Of a DNA stretch of 10,028 nucleotides, positions 1-6,996 are shown piece after piece. Origin of the DNA: an uncultured Lachnospiraceae bacterium (GTDB lineage Bacteria; Bacillota; Clostridia; Lachnospirales; Lachnospiraceae). The translations under genes and the position numbers were made by a program. The notes under the pieces are model-generated. The model worked only from the letters and a program-made list of their open reading frames with translations, had not been told where the DNA came from and ran no database searches. The stretch's first letter is position 1. Every line of letters begins with the position of its first letter. The stretch lies in assembly GCA_937965795.1 (NCBI GenBank), contig CALCMD010000074.1, positions 1 to 10,028 on the forward strand, in the 5' to 3' direction.

Positions 1-416
1 ATATGCAGCGCTATCTGGTTGGAACAGAAGGTAGCTGGGCGCCGATGGAAAAGTTAAGCATGGTTCGGGAAAAGGGAGTTCTCGGCGCGGAAAGCTACAC
101 GGCTTATCTGCTGGAATGGCGGTGGCCTTTTGAGTCCGGAAAAGATGAATTTGATACAATGCTTGGAAACCTGGCGGCCGATAAGGAGCTGTCGCTGACC
201 GTTACGATTCATGTGACGGCAGAGATGGATGAGAATCCGGATGCAACGGGCGGAACGCCTCTGAAACCTGGCGGAATATCTCCAAAGACAGGGGATTCGA
301 CAAATATCTGGTTTTATATCAGTCTGGCGGCGGTATCCTTTGTACTGTTTCTGTTGCTGCTTTGCAGAAATCGCAGGGAGGAAAAAGATGACAGAAGGGC
401 AAAAGAAAAAAAGTAA
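1..416 (+). CDS. Sortase-anchored camelysin/TasA-like surface protein, C-terminal part (5' end outside window)
   Basis: The frame is open from the left edge. The first ATG, at base 3, has no visible ribosome binding site or signal peptide, so this is almost certainly the 3' part of a larger gene. Counting from that ATG, 137 residues are visible. The stretch EWRWPFESGKDEFDTMLGN (38-56) followed by a beta-strand-like LSLTVTIHVTAE resembles the end of camelysin/TasA-like domains made with SipW peptidases in Clostridia. A Pro/Gly linker leads to a cell-wall sorting signal: SPKTG (93-97), a hydrophobic segment (about 102-120) and a basic tail beginning CRNRR. This predicts sortase cleavage between T and G and covalent attachment to peptidoglycan. 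The last 29 bases overlap the next gene, whose ribosome binding site lies inside this one, suggesting translational coupling. The sorting signal is clear; the TasA-like assignment is by resemblance only. A pilin-like or other anchored adhesin is the alternative. Confidence 0.8.
   Translation, partial: MQRYLVGTEGSWAPMEKLSMVREKGVLGAESYTAYLLEWRWPFESGKDEFDTMLGNLAADKELSLTVTIHVTAEMDENPDATGGTPLKPGGISPKTGDSTNIWFYISLAAVSFVLFLLLLCRNRREEKDDRRAKEKK
377..381 (+). promoter_or_regulatory. Ribosome binding site that fixes the SipW start
   Basis: GGAGG lies 6 bases before the ATG at 388. The in-frame ATG at 340 has no such site and would add 16 residues (many Cys and Phe) taken from the upstream gene's membrane segment, so 388 is preferred. 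Confidence 0.85.
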
Positions 417-1005
417 AAAGGGTTCTTTGGTTTTCCGTAGCGTGATGATGCTGGCGGTGAGCCTCATTCTCGGACTTAATTTTTATGCCTGGAATGCAGG
501 AAGTGTTTTGAGAAATTCGATGCCCATGCCTTTTGGCTTTGGGGTAAGCGTGGTACTGACGGGAAGCATGGAGCCGGAGCTTTTGCCGGATGACCTTGTA
601 TTCGTGCGGGAACAGGAAAATTATAAGGCCGGGGATATCGTCGTTTATCAAAAAGATAACCAGTTGATCGTCCACAGGATTCTGGAGATCAACAGCAGCG
701 AAGCTGTGACAAAAGGAGACGCGAACAATGTTTCCGACGCTCCGGTTTCCAGGAAGGAGATCAAAGGGAAGGTCGTGGGAAAGATCCGGGCGGCAGGGGC
801 TGTGATCCGGTTTTTAAAGACGCCGGTCGGGATATTTATCGTTCTGGCGGCAGCGATCTTCCTTCTGGAGCTTTCTTACCGGAGGGAACGTACAGAGGAA
901 GACGGGGAGCTGGAAGCGGTAAAAGATGAGATCCGGAGGCTCAAAGCGGAGCGGGAGGAAGAAGATTTGCAAAGGAGGCAGTCAGATGAAGAGAGAAAAG
1001 AGTAA
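388..1005 (+). CDS. sipW: SipW-type (ER/archaeal type) signal peptidase I
   Basis: This 205-residue membrane peptidase is expected to remove signal peptides from secreted proteins on the outer face of the membrane. An N-terminal membrane segment spans about 15-34. The catalytic serine is S60 in LTGSMEP. The position occupied by lysine in ordinary bacterial LepB is a histidine, H96 in QLIVHRI, and the acidic box GDANNVSD supplies D111 and D117. This Ser-His-Asp pattern is the hallmark of the ER/archaeal/SipW branch. A second membrane segment (about 155-172) is followed by a highly charged Glu/Arg-rich tail (about 173-205) that looks helical and possibly coiled-coil. The gene overlaps its neighbours by 29 bases upstream and 20 downstream, and is followed by proteins with SipW-cognate signal peptides, its likely substrates. 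In B. subtilis SipW matures TasA and TapA, so a dedicated processing role here is well supported by context. Confidence 0.93.
   Translation: MTEGQKKKSKKGSLVFRSVMMLAVSLILGLNFYAWNAGSVLRNSMPMPFGFGVSVVLTGSMEPELLPDDLVFVREQENYKAGDIVVYQKDNQLIVHRILEINSSEAVTKGDANNVSDAPVSRKEIKGKVVGKIRAAGAVIRFLKTPVGIFIVLAAAIFLLELSYRRERTEEDGELEAVKDEIRRLKAEREEEDLQRRQSDEERKE
971..978 (+). promoter_or_regulatory. Ribosome binding site inside the 3' end of sipW
   Basis: AAAGGAGG lies 7 bases before the ATG at 986 and within the sipW coding region. It selects 986 over the in-frame ATG at 926, which would put 20 basic residues ahead of the signal peptide. Confidence 0.85.
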
Positions 1006-1510
1006 GACAGGGAATCGGCTGCTGGGGCTTGCCGCTGTTTTGTTCTTGCTTGTGATGCTGTCCGGCTGGCATGTGTCCGGCCTCTTTGCAAGGTATGCAG
1101 AAGTAGTTTCCAACGGTGGGGAGGCGCGTGTGGCTTCCTTTTCCGTACAGGCGGACGCCGACGGACAGCCGGGGGTGGTCGATTGTACCGGAGGGAGCGC
1201 AGGAGGGGCGTATGTGCTTCATCTGGAAAATAATTCGGAGGTTGCCGTTGGCTATCAGGTGCGCCTGTCTTTTAAAGATCCTCTGCCGGAAGGGGTTATG
1301 GTAATGCTGGATGGAAAAGAGCCCCAGATTTCGACGGACAGAAAAACACTGACGTTTGCGGATGCGGGGAGGCTTTCGGTTGCTGAAACGAAGGAACGCA
1401 GCATTGCCTTTTGGGCAGAACCAAAGATTTTTACAAAAGAGTCTCAGGATGAGGAATATTCGCTTTCTCTTGCATTTGAGACAAACGTTGATTTTGAACA
1501 GATAGATTGA
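986..1510 (+). CDS. Secreted SipW-cognate protein, TasA/camelysin-like
   Basis: The product has 174 residues. A basic start (MKREKSKTGNR) and hydrophobic core (12-29) are followed by SGLFARYAEVVSNGGEARVA. This matches the SipW-cognate type of signal peptide, in which the core is followed by an A-[KR]-Y motif and then a conserved strand such as ARVASFSV (47-54). The mature part is rich in beta-strand-like segments, for example a run near 80-110 containing LENNSEVAVGY and VRLSFKDPLPEGV, a pattern like the TasA/camelysin beta-sandwich. There is no second membrane segment and no sorting signal, so it should be released or assembled extracellularly. It overlaps sipW by 20 bases and follows it directly, the usual position of a SipW substrate. 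A fibre or matrix subunit is the likely role. The class of signal peptide is clear; the function is inferred. Confidence 0.8.
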   Translation: MKREKSKTGNRLLGLAAVLFLLVMLSGWHVSGLFARYAEVVSNGGEARVASFSVQADADGQPGVVDCTGGSAGGAYVLHLENNSEVAVGYQVRLSFKDPLPEGVMVMLDGKEPQISTDRKTLTFADAGRLSVAETKERSIAFWAEPKIFTKESQDEEYSLSLAFETNVDFEQID

Positions 1511-1515
1511 GGAGG
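1510..1515 (+). promoter_or_regulatory. Ribosome binding site overlapping the upstream stop codon
   Basis: AGGAGG begins on the last base of the previous gene's TGA stop and lies 6 bases before the ATG at 1522. It makes that ATG the start, not the in-frame TTG at 1507. The arrangement favours translational coupling. Confidence 0.85.
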
Positions 1516-1521
1516 AATGGC

Positions 1522-2154
1522 ATGAAAAGGAAAAAGTTTTCCCGCAGGTTTGCGGCCGGCATTCCTGCCCTGCTCTTTTTCGCATTATTGGTTAGCGGTA
1601 TTTACGCAAAGTATATCCGGACTGTTTCGAAACCTGCCGAGGTTACATTTTATACGAACATTGCCGAGGATATCCGGCTGGCAGAGCATGAAGCTGTAAA
1701 AAATGCGGACGGGACTTATGTGCTGAATAAAAAAGAGGTGGAAAACAATCATTATCTGGTGATGCCGGGGGTGGATATTCCGAAGGATCCCCAGGTCATA
1801 ATCGAAGCGAAAAGCGTTGTAGAGTCTTTTTTGTACCTGGAAGTTTCCGGGGCGTGTCCTGCTTCCGTTTCTTTTGGTCTGGAAGATCACTGGATCGCGC
1901 TTGACGGGATTGCGGGAAAGCATGGCGGGCAGGTGTATGTTTACGGTAAAAAAGGTCAGGGGGCGCTCCCGCTGGATGAAAATTTTTCGGAAGAAAGCAT
2001 AAAGATCCTGAAAGGCGACGTCGTGCATGTCAGCGAAACCTATCAGGAGGAAGAGGAATTTTCCCTGTGCTTTTATGGATATATGGCGCAGATCCCGCCG
2101 GGAGAAGAGGAAAAGTCGGCAGCAGATCTTTTTTCAAGTAACTTTTCAGAGTAA
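1522..2154 (+). CDS. Second secreted SipW-cognate protein, TasA-like
   Basis: The product has 210 residues. The basic leader MKRKKFSRRF and hydrophobic core (about 11-28) run into SGIYAKYIRTVSKPAEVTFY, again the SipW-cognate layout with A-K-Y just after the core. The mature part contains the segment YLVMPGVDIPKDPQVIIEA (78-96) and then ESFLYLEVSG. I recognise this combination (long-lived 'pG-D-pKdP' strand followed by a strand ending in YLEV) from small TasA-like proteins beside sipW in Lachnospiraceae. The C-terminal part is very acidic (YQEEEEF and PGEEEKS, about 174-198) and ends in LFSSNFSE. It has no sorting motif or terminal membrane segment. The start lies 11 bases after the preceding gene. 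It is probably a second extracellular subunit processed by the adjacent peptidase. Low similarity to the preceding gene product beyond the signal peptide suggests a different role from a simple duplicate. Confidence 0.78.
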   Translation: MKRKKFSRRFAAGIPALLFFALLVSGIYAKYIRTVSKPAEVTFYTNIAEDIRLAEHEAVKNADGTYVLNKKEVENNHYLVMPGVDIPKDPQVIIEAKSVVESFLYLEVSGACPASVSFGLEDHWIALDGIAGKHGGQVYVYGKKGQGALPLDENFSEESIKILKGDVVHVSETYQEEEEFSLCFYGYMAQIPPGEEEKSAADLFSSNFSE

Positions 2155-2161
2155 GCAGGGC

Positions 2162-2168
2162 AAGGAGG
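2162..2168 (+). promoter_or_regulatory. Ribosome binding site for a GTG start
   Basis: AAGGAGG lies 9 bases before the GTG at 2178. No ATG close by keeps the whole signal peptide, so GTG is the most likely initiation codon. Confidence 0.8.
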
Positions 2169-2177
2169 GAAAAAGCT

Positions 2178-5100
2178 GTGCAAAGGAAGAATAGAAGAAG
2201 AAAAGCAATTCTTGTTCTGGCTGTAGTTTTTCTGTCGATGGCCGCTGCGTTCGCTGTGCTGGCAGAGGAAAATAGCGAGTATGTAACAATTAAGATTCAT
2301 TACAGGCTGGAGGATGAAAAAGGGGAACAGATTTTTGATGATTATGTTGCTTCCCTGCAATATGGTACAAATTTTTCTGCCGAGGTGCCATCTCCGACCT
2401 TTATCGGCTATGCGCCCTGCCAGAAAAAGGAAGGAAATTATGTGTCGGCAGACAGGGTGTCGCTTTCCTTTGAAAACTTGCAGGAAAACCAGGAGCTTAT
2501 CGTGGTGTACCGCCCGGTAATGTCGCCTTATGTGGTACGTTATTATCTCCAGAATATGTCGAATGACGGCTATACGGAAGATACGAGGCTGATGGAAAAG
2601 GGCGAAGCGCTGACAGGTACCTATCCGGTGAATTCTGTGGAAAAGGACATTGAAGGATTTTCTGCTCTGTTTCATAAGCCTGACGTGGTAGCGGCGGATG
2701 GCAGCACAGAATTCCATATTTATTATAACAGAAATTATTATCTTTATAATTTTGAATGTAACGGCGGTTATGGTGTGGCTCCTGTGTATGCACGTTATGA
2801 AACGCCGCTGATCGTGCCGAAGCCGACGAGAAGCGGATATGTTTTTGCGGGATGGGACAAAGAAAAAGACGGCAGTTATGATGGAATTGCTGATACGCTT
2901 CCTGCTGCTGTGGGCGCACAGAACGAAACCTTTCGCGCCATCTGGACGCCTGTAGAAACAACGGTTACCTATGTATACTGGAAAGAAAATCCGGATGATG
3001 ACGGATATAGCTTCTGGGACACAAAATCAGAGAACGCTGTTTCAGGCGATCCAATTACAATGTCTGATATTGAAAGGAAGAAGGAGCCGCCTAATATCAC
3101 GCAGTTTGAGGAGTCCCATTATAGCTACGATGAGGATAAGACGAAGACAGAGTTGGAACGCACTTCTTCTGTGGTGGAGGGAGACGGCTCCACGGTCATT
3201 AATATTTACTATCAGAGAAAAGAGTATACCCTGAAATTTTTCTATGCAAAAGAAACGAATAACAAATATTATGTTGTAGGCGGAAGCACCTATGCTTTTT
3301 CGACAACAAATACAACAAACGAGCAAACTCTTTTGCAGAGTGTGCCGAGTGGAAACTGGGGAGAGATTGAAAATCTTCCGGAGATGAATGCGCAGGGGAG
3401 CAGTTTCTGGACTGCTGAAAAAAAAGCGCAATATCATTTTGAACAGGGCTATGAAACCTATGGCGGTGTGAAATATCATTACTTCCAGTTCAGGGCAAAA
3501 TATGGAGCAAATATCCAGGAGCCCTGGCCGTTTGGTATCTTTTCCACGGTAGAGAGAACCTCTGCAAACACGCATGGAAACTGGAATAAGAAAACGGCTG
3601 TATTCAGTGCGTGGAACCCGGAGCACCATGTAAAATACTGTGTGGACGAGCTGGCGACGGGAGATGCGAATTATACGATTAAGGGAAATTATCTTCGGCT
3701 GGAGGAGGATATCCTCTATGATTCAAAATATGGAAACTCCGACACCATACGTTATATCGCTTTCTGGGAGAATGGTGCGAATATTGGCTGGAGTGTTCCG
3801 AAGCAGTGGATATACAATCTGTATTATGAGGTTTCCAGAGGGCAGGAGCAGGCGGATGACGTGATAAGAAATGGAAAACGCTATCGGCTGTTTGCATCCT
3901 ATGATACTTGCGATGATAATGAAAATCTGAATAAACAGACGGCGACGGTCGGTAAGGGATATACACTGTCTGACAAAGAAAAAATAACAAATTCAACCAT
4001 TCCGGAAGAATATCAGAAATCGTTTACCGCTAATTTTTATTATGACCGGAGCGACTACCTTCTGCGGTTCTATAATTATGATGGTTATCTGTTTCAGGCG
4101 GGGAAGCAGGTAGAATATGAGAGATCTCTGACCGAATATCTGGAATATCTGAAGCAAAGTCAGCCTGCGGATGCGGAGAAGATTTCCAATCCGCCTTATC
4201 CGGAAAGTCTGGAGAGGAATGCTTACCGGTTTGACGGCTGGTATACCTCTCCCGGATGCTATGAAGGGACGGAGGCTTTGTGGGAGAATGGACAGAGCGG
4301 CATTTTTATGGATGCAGCGCCGCTGACGCTTTACGCCAAATGGACGCCTACCCTGTGCAGGGTCACGTTTTCAAATACGTATGACGAGATGATGGCAGGA
4401 AAGTATATCGGGGACAGGGAAATCAGTGTGGCGCACAGGGGAAAAATCAATACGCAGGATATCCCGACGCCCTCTTCGGATTCTATTAGCACGGAGATGA
4501 ACCCTGAATTCAGGGGATGGTTTTATGTGGACAGCGAAGGAAATCAGCATGCTTTTGACCCGACGACGATGTCCATTACCGAGGATTTACATCTGTTTGC
4601 ACAGTGGCAGTCCTCTGTGGTTGGTTCCTATACGGTTCATTATGTAGATGAAGCCGGAAATCCTGTTTCGGAGGATACGGACGGATATGCTTATGTCGGG
4701 ACGACAAAAACTTTTGAGGCGAAAAGCAGGGAAGATCTGTACGAACAATATCAGGATGGGTATTATCCAACAATAAATTCTGCTTCTCTGCTGATATATT
4801 CGTCGAAGAAAAATGAGATTACGTTTGTGTATGTAAAAAGGGATCATGTTTCTTACACCGTGCGGTATCTGGATCAGACAACGGGGGAAGATGTGCATCC
4901 GCAAAAGTCCCGGACAACGAGTGCCTCTGTCATCACAGAGCAGTTTCAATATGTCAGCGGATATATTTCGGATGCGTTTTATAAGCGTATGGTGCTGACT
5001 GCATATGACGAGCAGAATGTGATTACTTTTTATTACACGAAAGATGATAGAAACGCTTATTATGCAGTCAAACATATGGTGGAAGAGAGTGACGGAACCG

Positions 5101-6158
5101 GATATGCGGAATACGCCTCCATAGAACAGGTGGGAGAAATGGGAAAGAGTGTTTCCGCTGAGCTTCTGGATGTGGATGGTTTTACCTATGACAGAGAAAA
5201 GACAGCGGAAATGAACCAGAGCGGCACAGTGGTGACGGATAGCTCGGTTTCCGCTGTATTGGGCGGTTCCGGTCTGGTTCTTTATGTTTATTATACAAGG
5301 AACCAGGGGGAATGTGAGATCAGGTTTGTAGAATATGGGCATGCAGACAATGAGCTAAAAGAATCCGTGACCCTGCGGGGAAAATTCGGGAGGTCAGAAG
5401 AATATAAAGACATTCCCCTGGAGATTTCGAAGGGCGGTACGTTGTATCATCTTGTGGGCGACAATACGACGCGGACTGTCACTTTCCCGAATGGACAGCA
5501 GAAGAGTTATGTTTACGTTTATTATCAGGTAAAGGAAAGCACGCTTACTTATATCCCGGTTTTCCATTATCCGGGGTCTGGAGGGACAGTGAGTTTATCG
5601 AACGAAACAGTCCGGGATGTGGGAAGTGTTCAGGGCTCTGTGCCGCATCCTGCGGCGGGATGCCAGTTTGCCGGATGGTTCCACGACATTGCCTGTACCA
5701 AACCGGTTCCAAAGGAGTGGACAGATGAGGCGGATGGACGGCTGAAACCGGGGAATTTATCAGAAAATACGCAGGAGAATATTTACTATGCCCTGTTTGA
5801 GCCGGAAGTGGCAGACCTGGTGATTGAGAAACAGGGAGTGGATACAAAGGATCAAAACCAGAGTTTCCTGTTTTATGTGGATGGAAAAAAGGGGACGGTC
5901 ACGGAAAACGTTCATTTGACGGTTTCTGTTACAGGAAATGGAAGTGTGACCGTGAAAAATCTTCCGGTCGGGACTTATATGGTTGCCGAACAGGAGGAAT
6001 GGTCCTGGAGATATACTCCGGAAGAAGGCGAAAAGGATGTTTCTGTGAGTAAAGATACCGAAAATGCAGTGACTTTCAAAAATACGAAAAAAATGAAAGC
6101 CTGGCTTGGCGGGGAAGCTCATGCAGAGAACAATTTCCAGGGGATTTATGAGCCATAA
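2178..6158 (+). CDS. Large secreted multidomain repeat protein (InlB B-repeat and MucBP-like modules, SpaA/CnaB-like C-terminus)
   Basis: The product has 1326 residues. A very basic leader (KNRRRKA) and a hydrophobic core give an ordinary signal peptide, cleavage probably near VLA/EE (about residue 29). MucBP-like modules that open with YTV(R/K)Y-type strands are seen at about 118-188, 818-887, 892-955 and 961-1041. InlB B-repeat (Listeria-Bacteroides repeat) modules with the typical G-(Y/F)-x-F-x-GW centre and A-x-W end are at about 191-257, 630-724 and 727-811, with a degenerate one at 1123-1208. The boundaries are often marked by a Y-Y-x-(R/K) strand. Residues about 400-600 match nothing I can name. 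The C-terminal 1210-1304 resembles a SpaA/CnaB-like or DUF5979-like fold (DLVIEKQG, LPVGTYMVAEQ, WSWRYTPEEG, VTFKNTKK), followed by WLGGEAHAENNF. There is no LPxTG-like signal or terminal membrane helix, so it is released or held non-covalently. An adhesin or matrix role is inferred from domain types and operon context. Confidence 0.88.
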   Translation: MQRKNRRRKAILVLAVVFLSMAAAFAVLAEENSEYVTIKIHYRLEDEKGEQIFDDYVASLQYGTNFSAEVPSPTFIGYAPCQKKEGNYVSADRVSLSFENLQENQELIVVYRPVMSPYVVRYYLQNMSNDGYTEDTRLMEKGEALTGTYPVNSVEKDIEGFSALFHKPDVVAADGSTEFHIYYNRNYYLYNFECNGGYGVAPVYARYETPLIVPKPTRSGYVFAGWDKEKDGSYDGIADTLPAAVGAQNETFRAIWTPVETTVTYVYWKENPDDDGYSFWDTKSENAVSGDPITMSDIERKKEPPNITQFEESHYSYDEDKTKTELERTSSVVEGDGSTVINIYYQRKEYTLKFFYAKETNNKYYVVGGSTYAFSTTNTTNEQTLLQSVPSGNWGEIENLPEMNAQGSSFWTAEKKAQYHFEQGYETYGGVKYHYFQFRAKYGANIQEPWPFGIFSTVERTSANTHGNWNKKTAVFSAWNPEHHVKYCVDELATGDANYTIKGNYLRLEEDILYDSKYGNSDTIRYIAFWENGANIGWSVPKQWIYNLYYEVSRGQEQADDVIRNGKRYRLFASYDTCDDNENLNKQTATVGKGYTLSDKEKITNSTIPEEYQKSFTANFYYDRSDYLLRFYNYDGYLFQAGKQVEYERSLTEYLEYLKQSQPADAEKISNPPYPESLERNAYRFDGWYTSPGCYEGTEALWENGQSGIFMDAAPLTLYAKWTPTLCRVTFSNTYDEMMAGKYIGDREISVAHRGKINTQDIPTPSSDSISTEMNPEFRGWFYVDSEGNQHAFDPTTMSITEDLHLFAQWQSSVVGSYTVHYVDEAGNPVSEDTDGYAYVGTTKTFEAKSREDLYEQYQDGYYPTINSASLLIYSSKKNEITFVYVKRDHVSYTVRYLDQTTGEDVHPQKSRTTSASVITEQFQYVSGYISDAFYKRMVLTAYDEQNVITFYYTKDDRNAYYAVKHMVEESDGTGYAEYASIEQVGEMGKSVSAELLDVDGFTYDREKTAEMNQSGTVVTDSSVSAVLGGSGLVLYVYYTRNQGECEIRFVEYGHADNELKESVTLRGKFGRSEEYKDIPLEISKGGTLYHLVGDNTTRTVTFPNGQQKSYVYVYYQVKESTLTYIPVFHYPGSGGTVSLSNETVRDVGSVQGSVPHPAAGCQFAGWFHDIACTKPVPKEWTDEADGRLKPGNLSENTQENIYYALFEPEVADLVIEKQGVDTKDQNQSFLFYVDGKKGTVTENVHLTVSVTGNGSVTVKNLPVGTYMVAEQEEWSWRYTPEEGEKDVSVSKDTENAVTFKNTKKMKAWLGGEAHAENNFQGIYEP

Positions 6159-6172
6159 GGAGAAGAAGGCGG

Positions 6173-6177
6173 GGAGG
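6173..6177 (+). promoter_or_regulatory. Ribosome binding site for the last operon gene
   Basis: GGAGG lies 8 bases before the ATG at 6186 in the 27-base gap, supporting that start and co-transcription with the large gene upstream. Confidence 0.75.
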
Positions 6178-6185
6178 GATAAGGC

Positions 6186-6791
6186 ATGTCATCGCAGAAA
6201 AGAAAAAGCGGCCGGTTTTATCGATATGCGGCATATGGACTGCTGGCGGCGTTGTTTTTCGTCATTGTCGGAGCCGGCGGCGCTTTGGCCTGGATGAAAT
6301 GGCAGGGCAGCGAGGTAGCGAATGTTTTTACGGCGGAAGTGCAAAGAAACCCGGAGGTAGTGGAAACCTTCGACGGAAAGCGAAAGTCTGACGTTAAGAT
6401 TAACGTAGGGAACACCGGAGCGTATTCTGTTTATGTACGCGCGGATGTGGTCGTCAACTGGATGAATGAAAGCGGCGGGGTCTTATCCTCTGTACCTGTC
6501 GAAGGGCGAGATTATTCGATGGAATGGAATCTGGAGGAGCATGGATGGTTTCGGGGCGGAGACGGATTTTACTATTATGCCAGTCCGGTGGAGAGCGGTC
6601 AGGATACGGGAGTTTTGATTAAAAGCTGTACGCAGACAGCAGAGCCGCCGGAATCCGGGTACAGCCTTCAGGTAAAGATTATGTCGCAGACGATTCAGGC
6701 CGCGGGCTTTACGGACAGGGAGGATATGCCTGCCGTGCAGGACGCCTGGGGGATTCGTGTAAATGAGGATGGGACGCTTCAGAAACCGTAA
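6186..6791 (+). CDS. Third secreted SipW-cognate protein, TasA/camelysin-like
   Basis: The product has 201 residues. The basic leader (KRKSGRFYRYAAYG) and hydrophobic core (about 15-35) end in GGALAWMKWQGSEVANVFTAEV. This is the form of SipW-cognate signal seen in camelysin/TasA relatives: a small-residue site, an aromatic residue, then N-x-F-T and a strand. The mature part has NTGAYSVYVRADVVVNW (76-92), close to the conserved TasA-family strand pair in which a noun-like 'NTG' turn precedes YVR and a V-rich strand. It also has FYYYASPVESGQDTG (128-142), like the family's strand leading to a P-G turn. It ends without a sorting motif. It is the last gene before a strong terminator and starts 27 bases after the large repeat protein gene. 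It is probably a fibre-forming or accessory surface subunit. Of the three small proteins this has the clearest camelysin/TasA resemblance. Confidence 0.85.
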   Translation: MSSQKRKSGRFYRYAAYGLLAALFFVIVGAGGALAWMKWQGSEVANVFTAEVQRNPEVVETFDGKRKSDVKINVGNTGAYSVYVRADVVVNWMNESGGVLSSVPVEGRDYSMEWNLEEHGWFRGGDGFYYYASPVESGQDTGVLIKSCTQTAEPPESGYSLQVKIMSQTIQAAGFTDREDMPAVQDAWGIRVNEDGTLQKP

Positions 6792-6842
6792 GAAGTTAAA
6801 AAGGATGAATAAAAGTTGCGTGAAGAAGCTAAAAGTAAAATA

Positions 6843-6890
6843 GAAAAAGTTCCTCTGAAATTTTTGCCAGGGGAACTTTTTCGGTGTTTT
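6843..6890 (+). terminator. Intrinsic terminator at the end of the sipW operon
   Basis: The arms 6843-6857 and 6868-6882 form a 15-bp stem with a single G-U wobble and a 10-base loop. The A-run in the left arm pairs with the T-run in the right arm, so the GC core (GTTCCTCTG with CAGGGGAAC) is followed by TTTTT, and a further GTGTTTT follows. It lies 51 bases after the last stop codon. The A-rich upstream side means it could also stop transcription from the opposite strand. Confidence 0.93.
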
Positions 6891-6910
6891 AAAATCAATT
6901 TATAAATTTA

Positions 6911-6939
6911 AAGACAAATGCAGGAAACGGTGCTATAAT
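6911..6939 (+). promoter_or_regulatory. Sigma-A-type extended -10 promoter for the CotH gene
   Basis: The -10 box TATAAT (6934-6939) is a perfect match and is directly preceded by TGC (6931-6933), an extended -10 element. Seventeen bases upstream of it, AAGACA (6911-6916) matches TTGACA at four of six positions. It lies just after the terminator and points into the gene at 7010. Transcription would start near 6946, giving a leader of about 64 bases. Confidence 0.85.
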
Positions 6940-6957
6940 TTTCTTAACAAAATGGTG

Positions 6958-6983
6958 ATAACATCAGGAGGGAGAGGTGTTAT
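6958..6983 (+). other. Small leader hairpin with a Shine-Dalgarno-like loop
   Basis: ATAACATC (6958-6965) can pair with GGTGTTAT (6976-6983) over 8 bp with one G-U wobble. The 10-base loop AGGAGGGAGA is itself a near-perfect ribosome binding sequence, distinct from the site that serves the CotH start. The stem is AT-rich and weak; it may be chance or a modest translational element. Confidence 0.35.
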
Positions 6984-6996
6984 AAAAGCCGGGAAT

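Noticed and set aside
340..387. Longer N-terminus for the SipW peptidase from the ATG at 340
   Set aside because: No ribosome binding site precedes 340. The extra 16 residues are the shifted-frame reading of the upstream membrane segment, and a good site serves 388.
941..1585. Minus-strand open frame of 214 codons
   Set aside because: It lies opposite three well-supported genes, has no ribosome binding site or recognisable domain, and its composition is that of an antisense shadow.
3042..3629. Minus-strand open frame of 195 codons
   Set aside because: It is antisense to the giant gene, with no family resemblance and no start signals.
4587..5342. Minus-strand open frame of 251 codons
   Set aside because: It is antisense to the MucBP-like part of the giant gene. 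Its His/Ile-rich composition is the mirror of the sense Met/Val/Asp/Tyr codons, and no motif is recognisable.
6805..6843. Twelve-codon frame starting at ATG 6805 after AAAAAGG
   Set aside because: The product MNKSCVKKLKVK is very short and ends in the terminator stem. A chance frame in an A-rich tail is more likely than a peptide gene.
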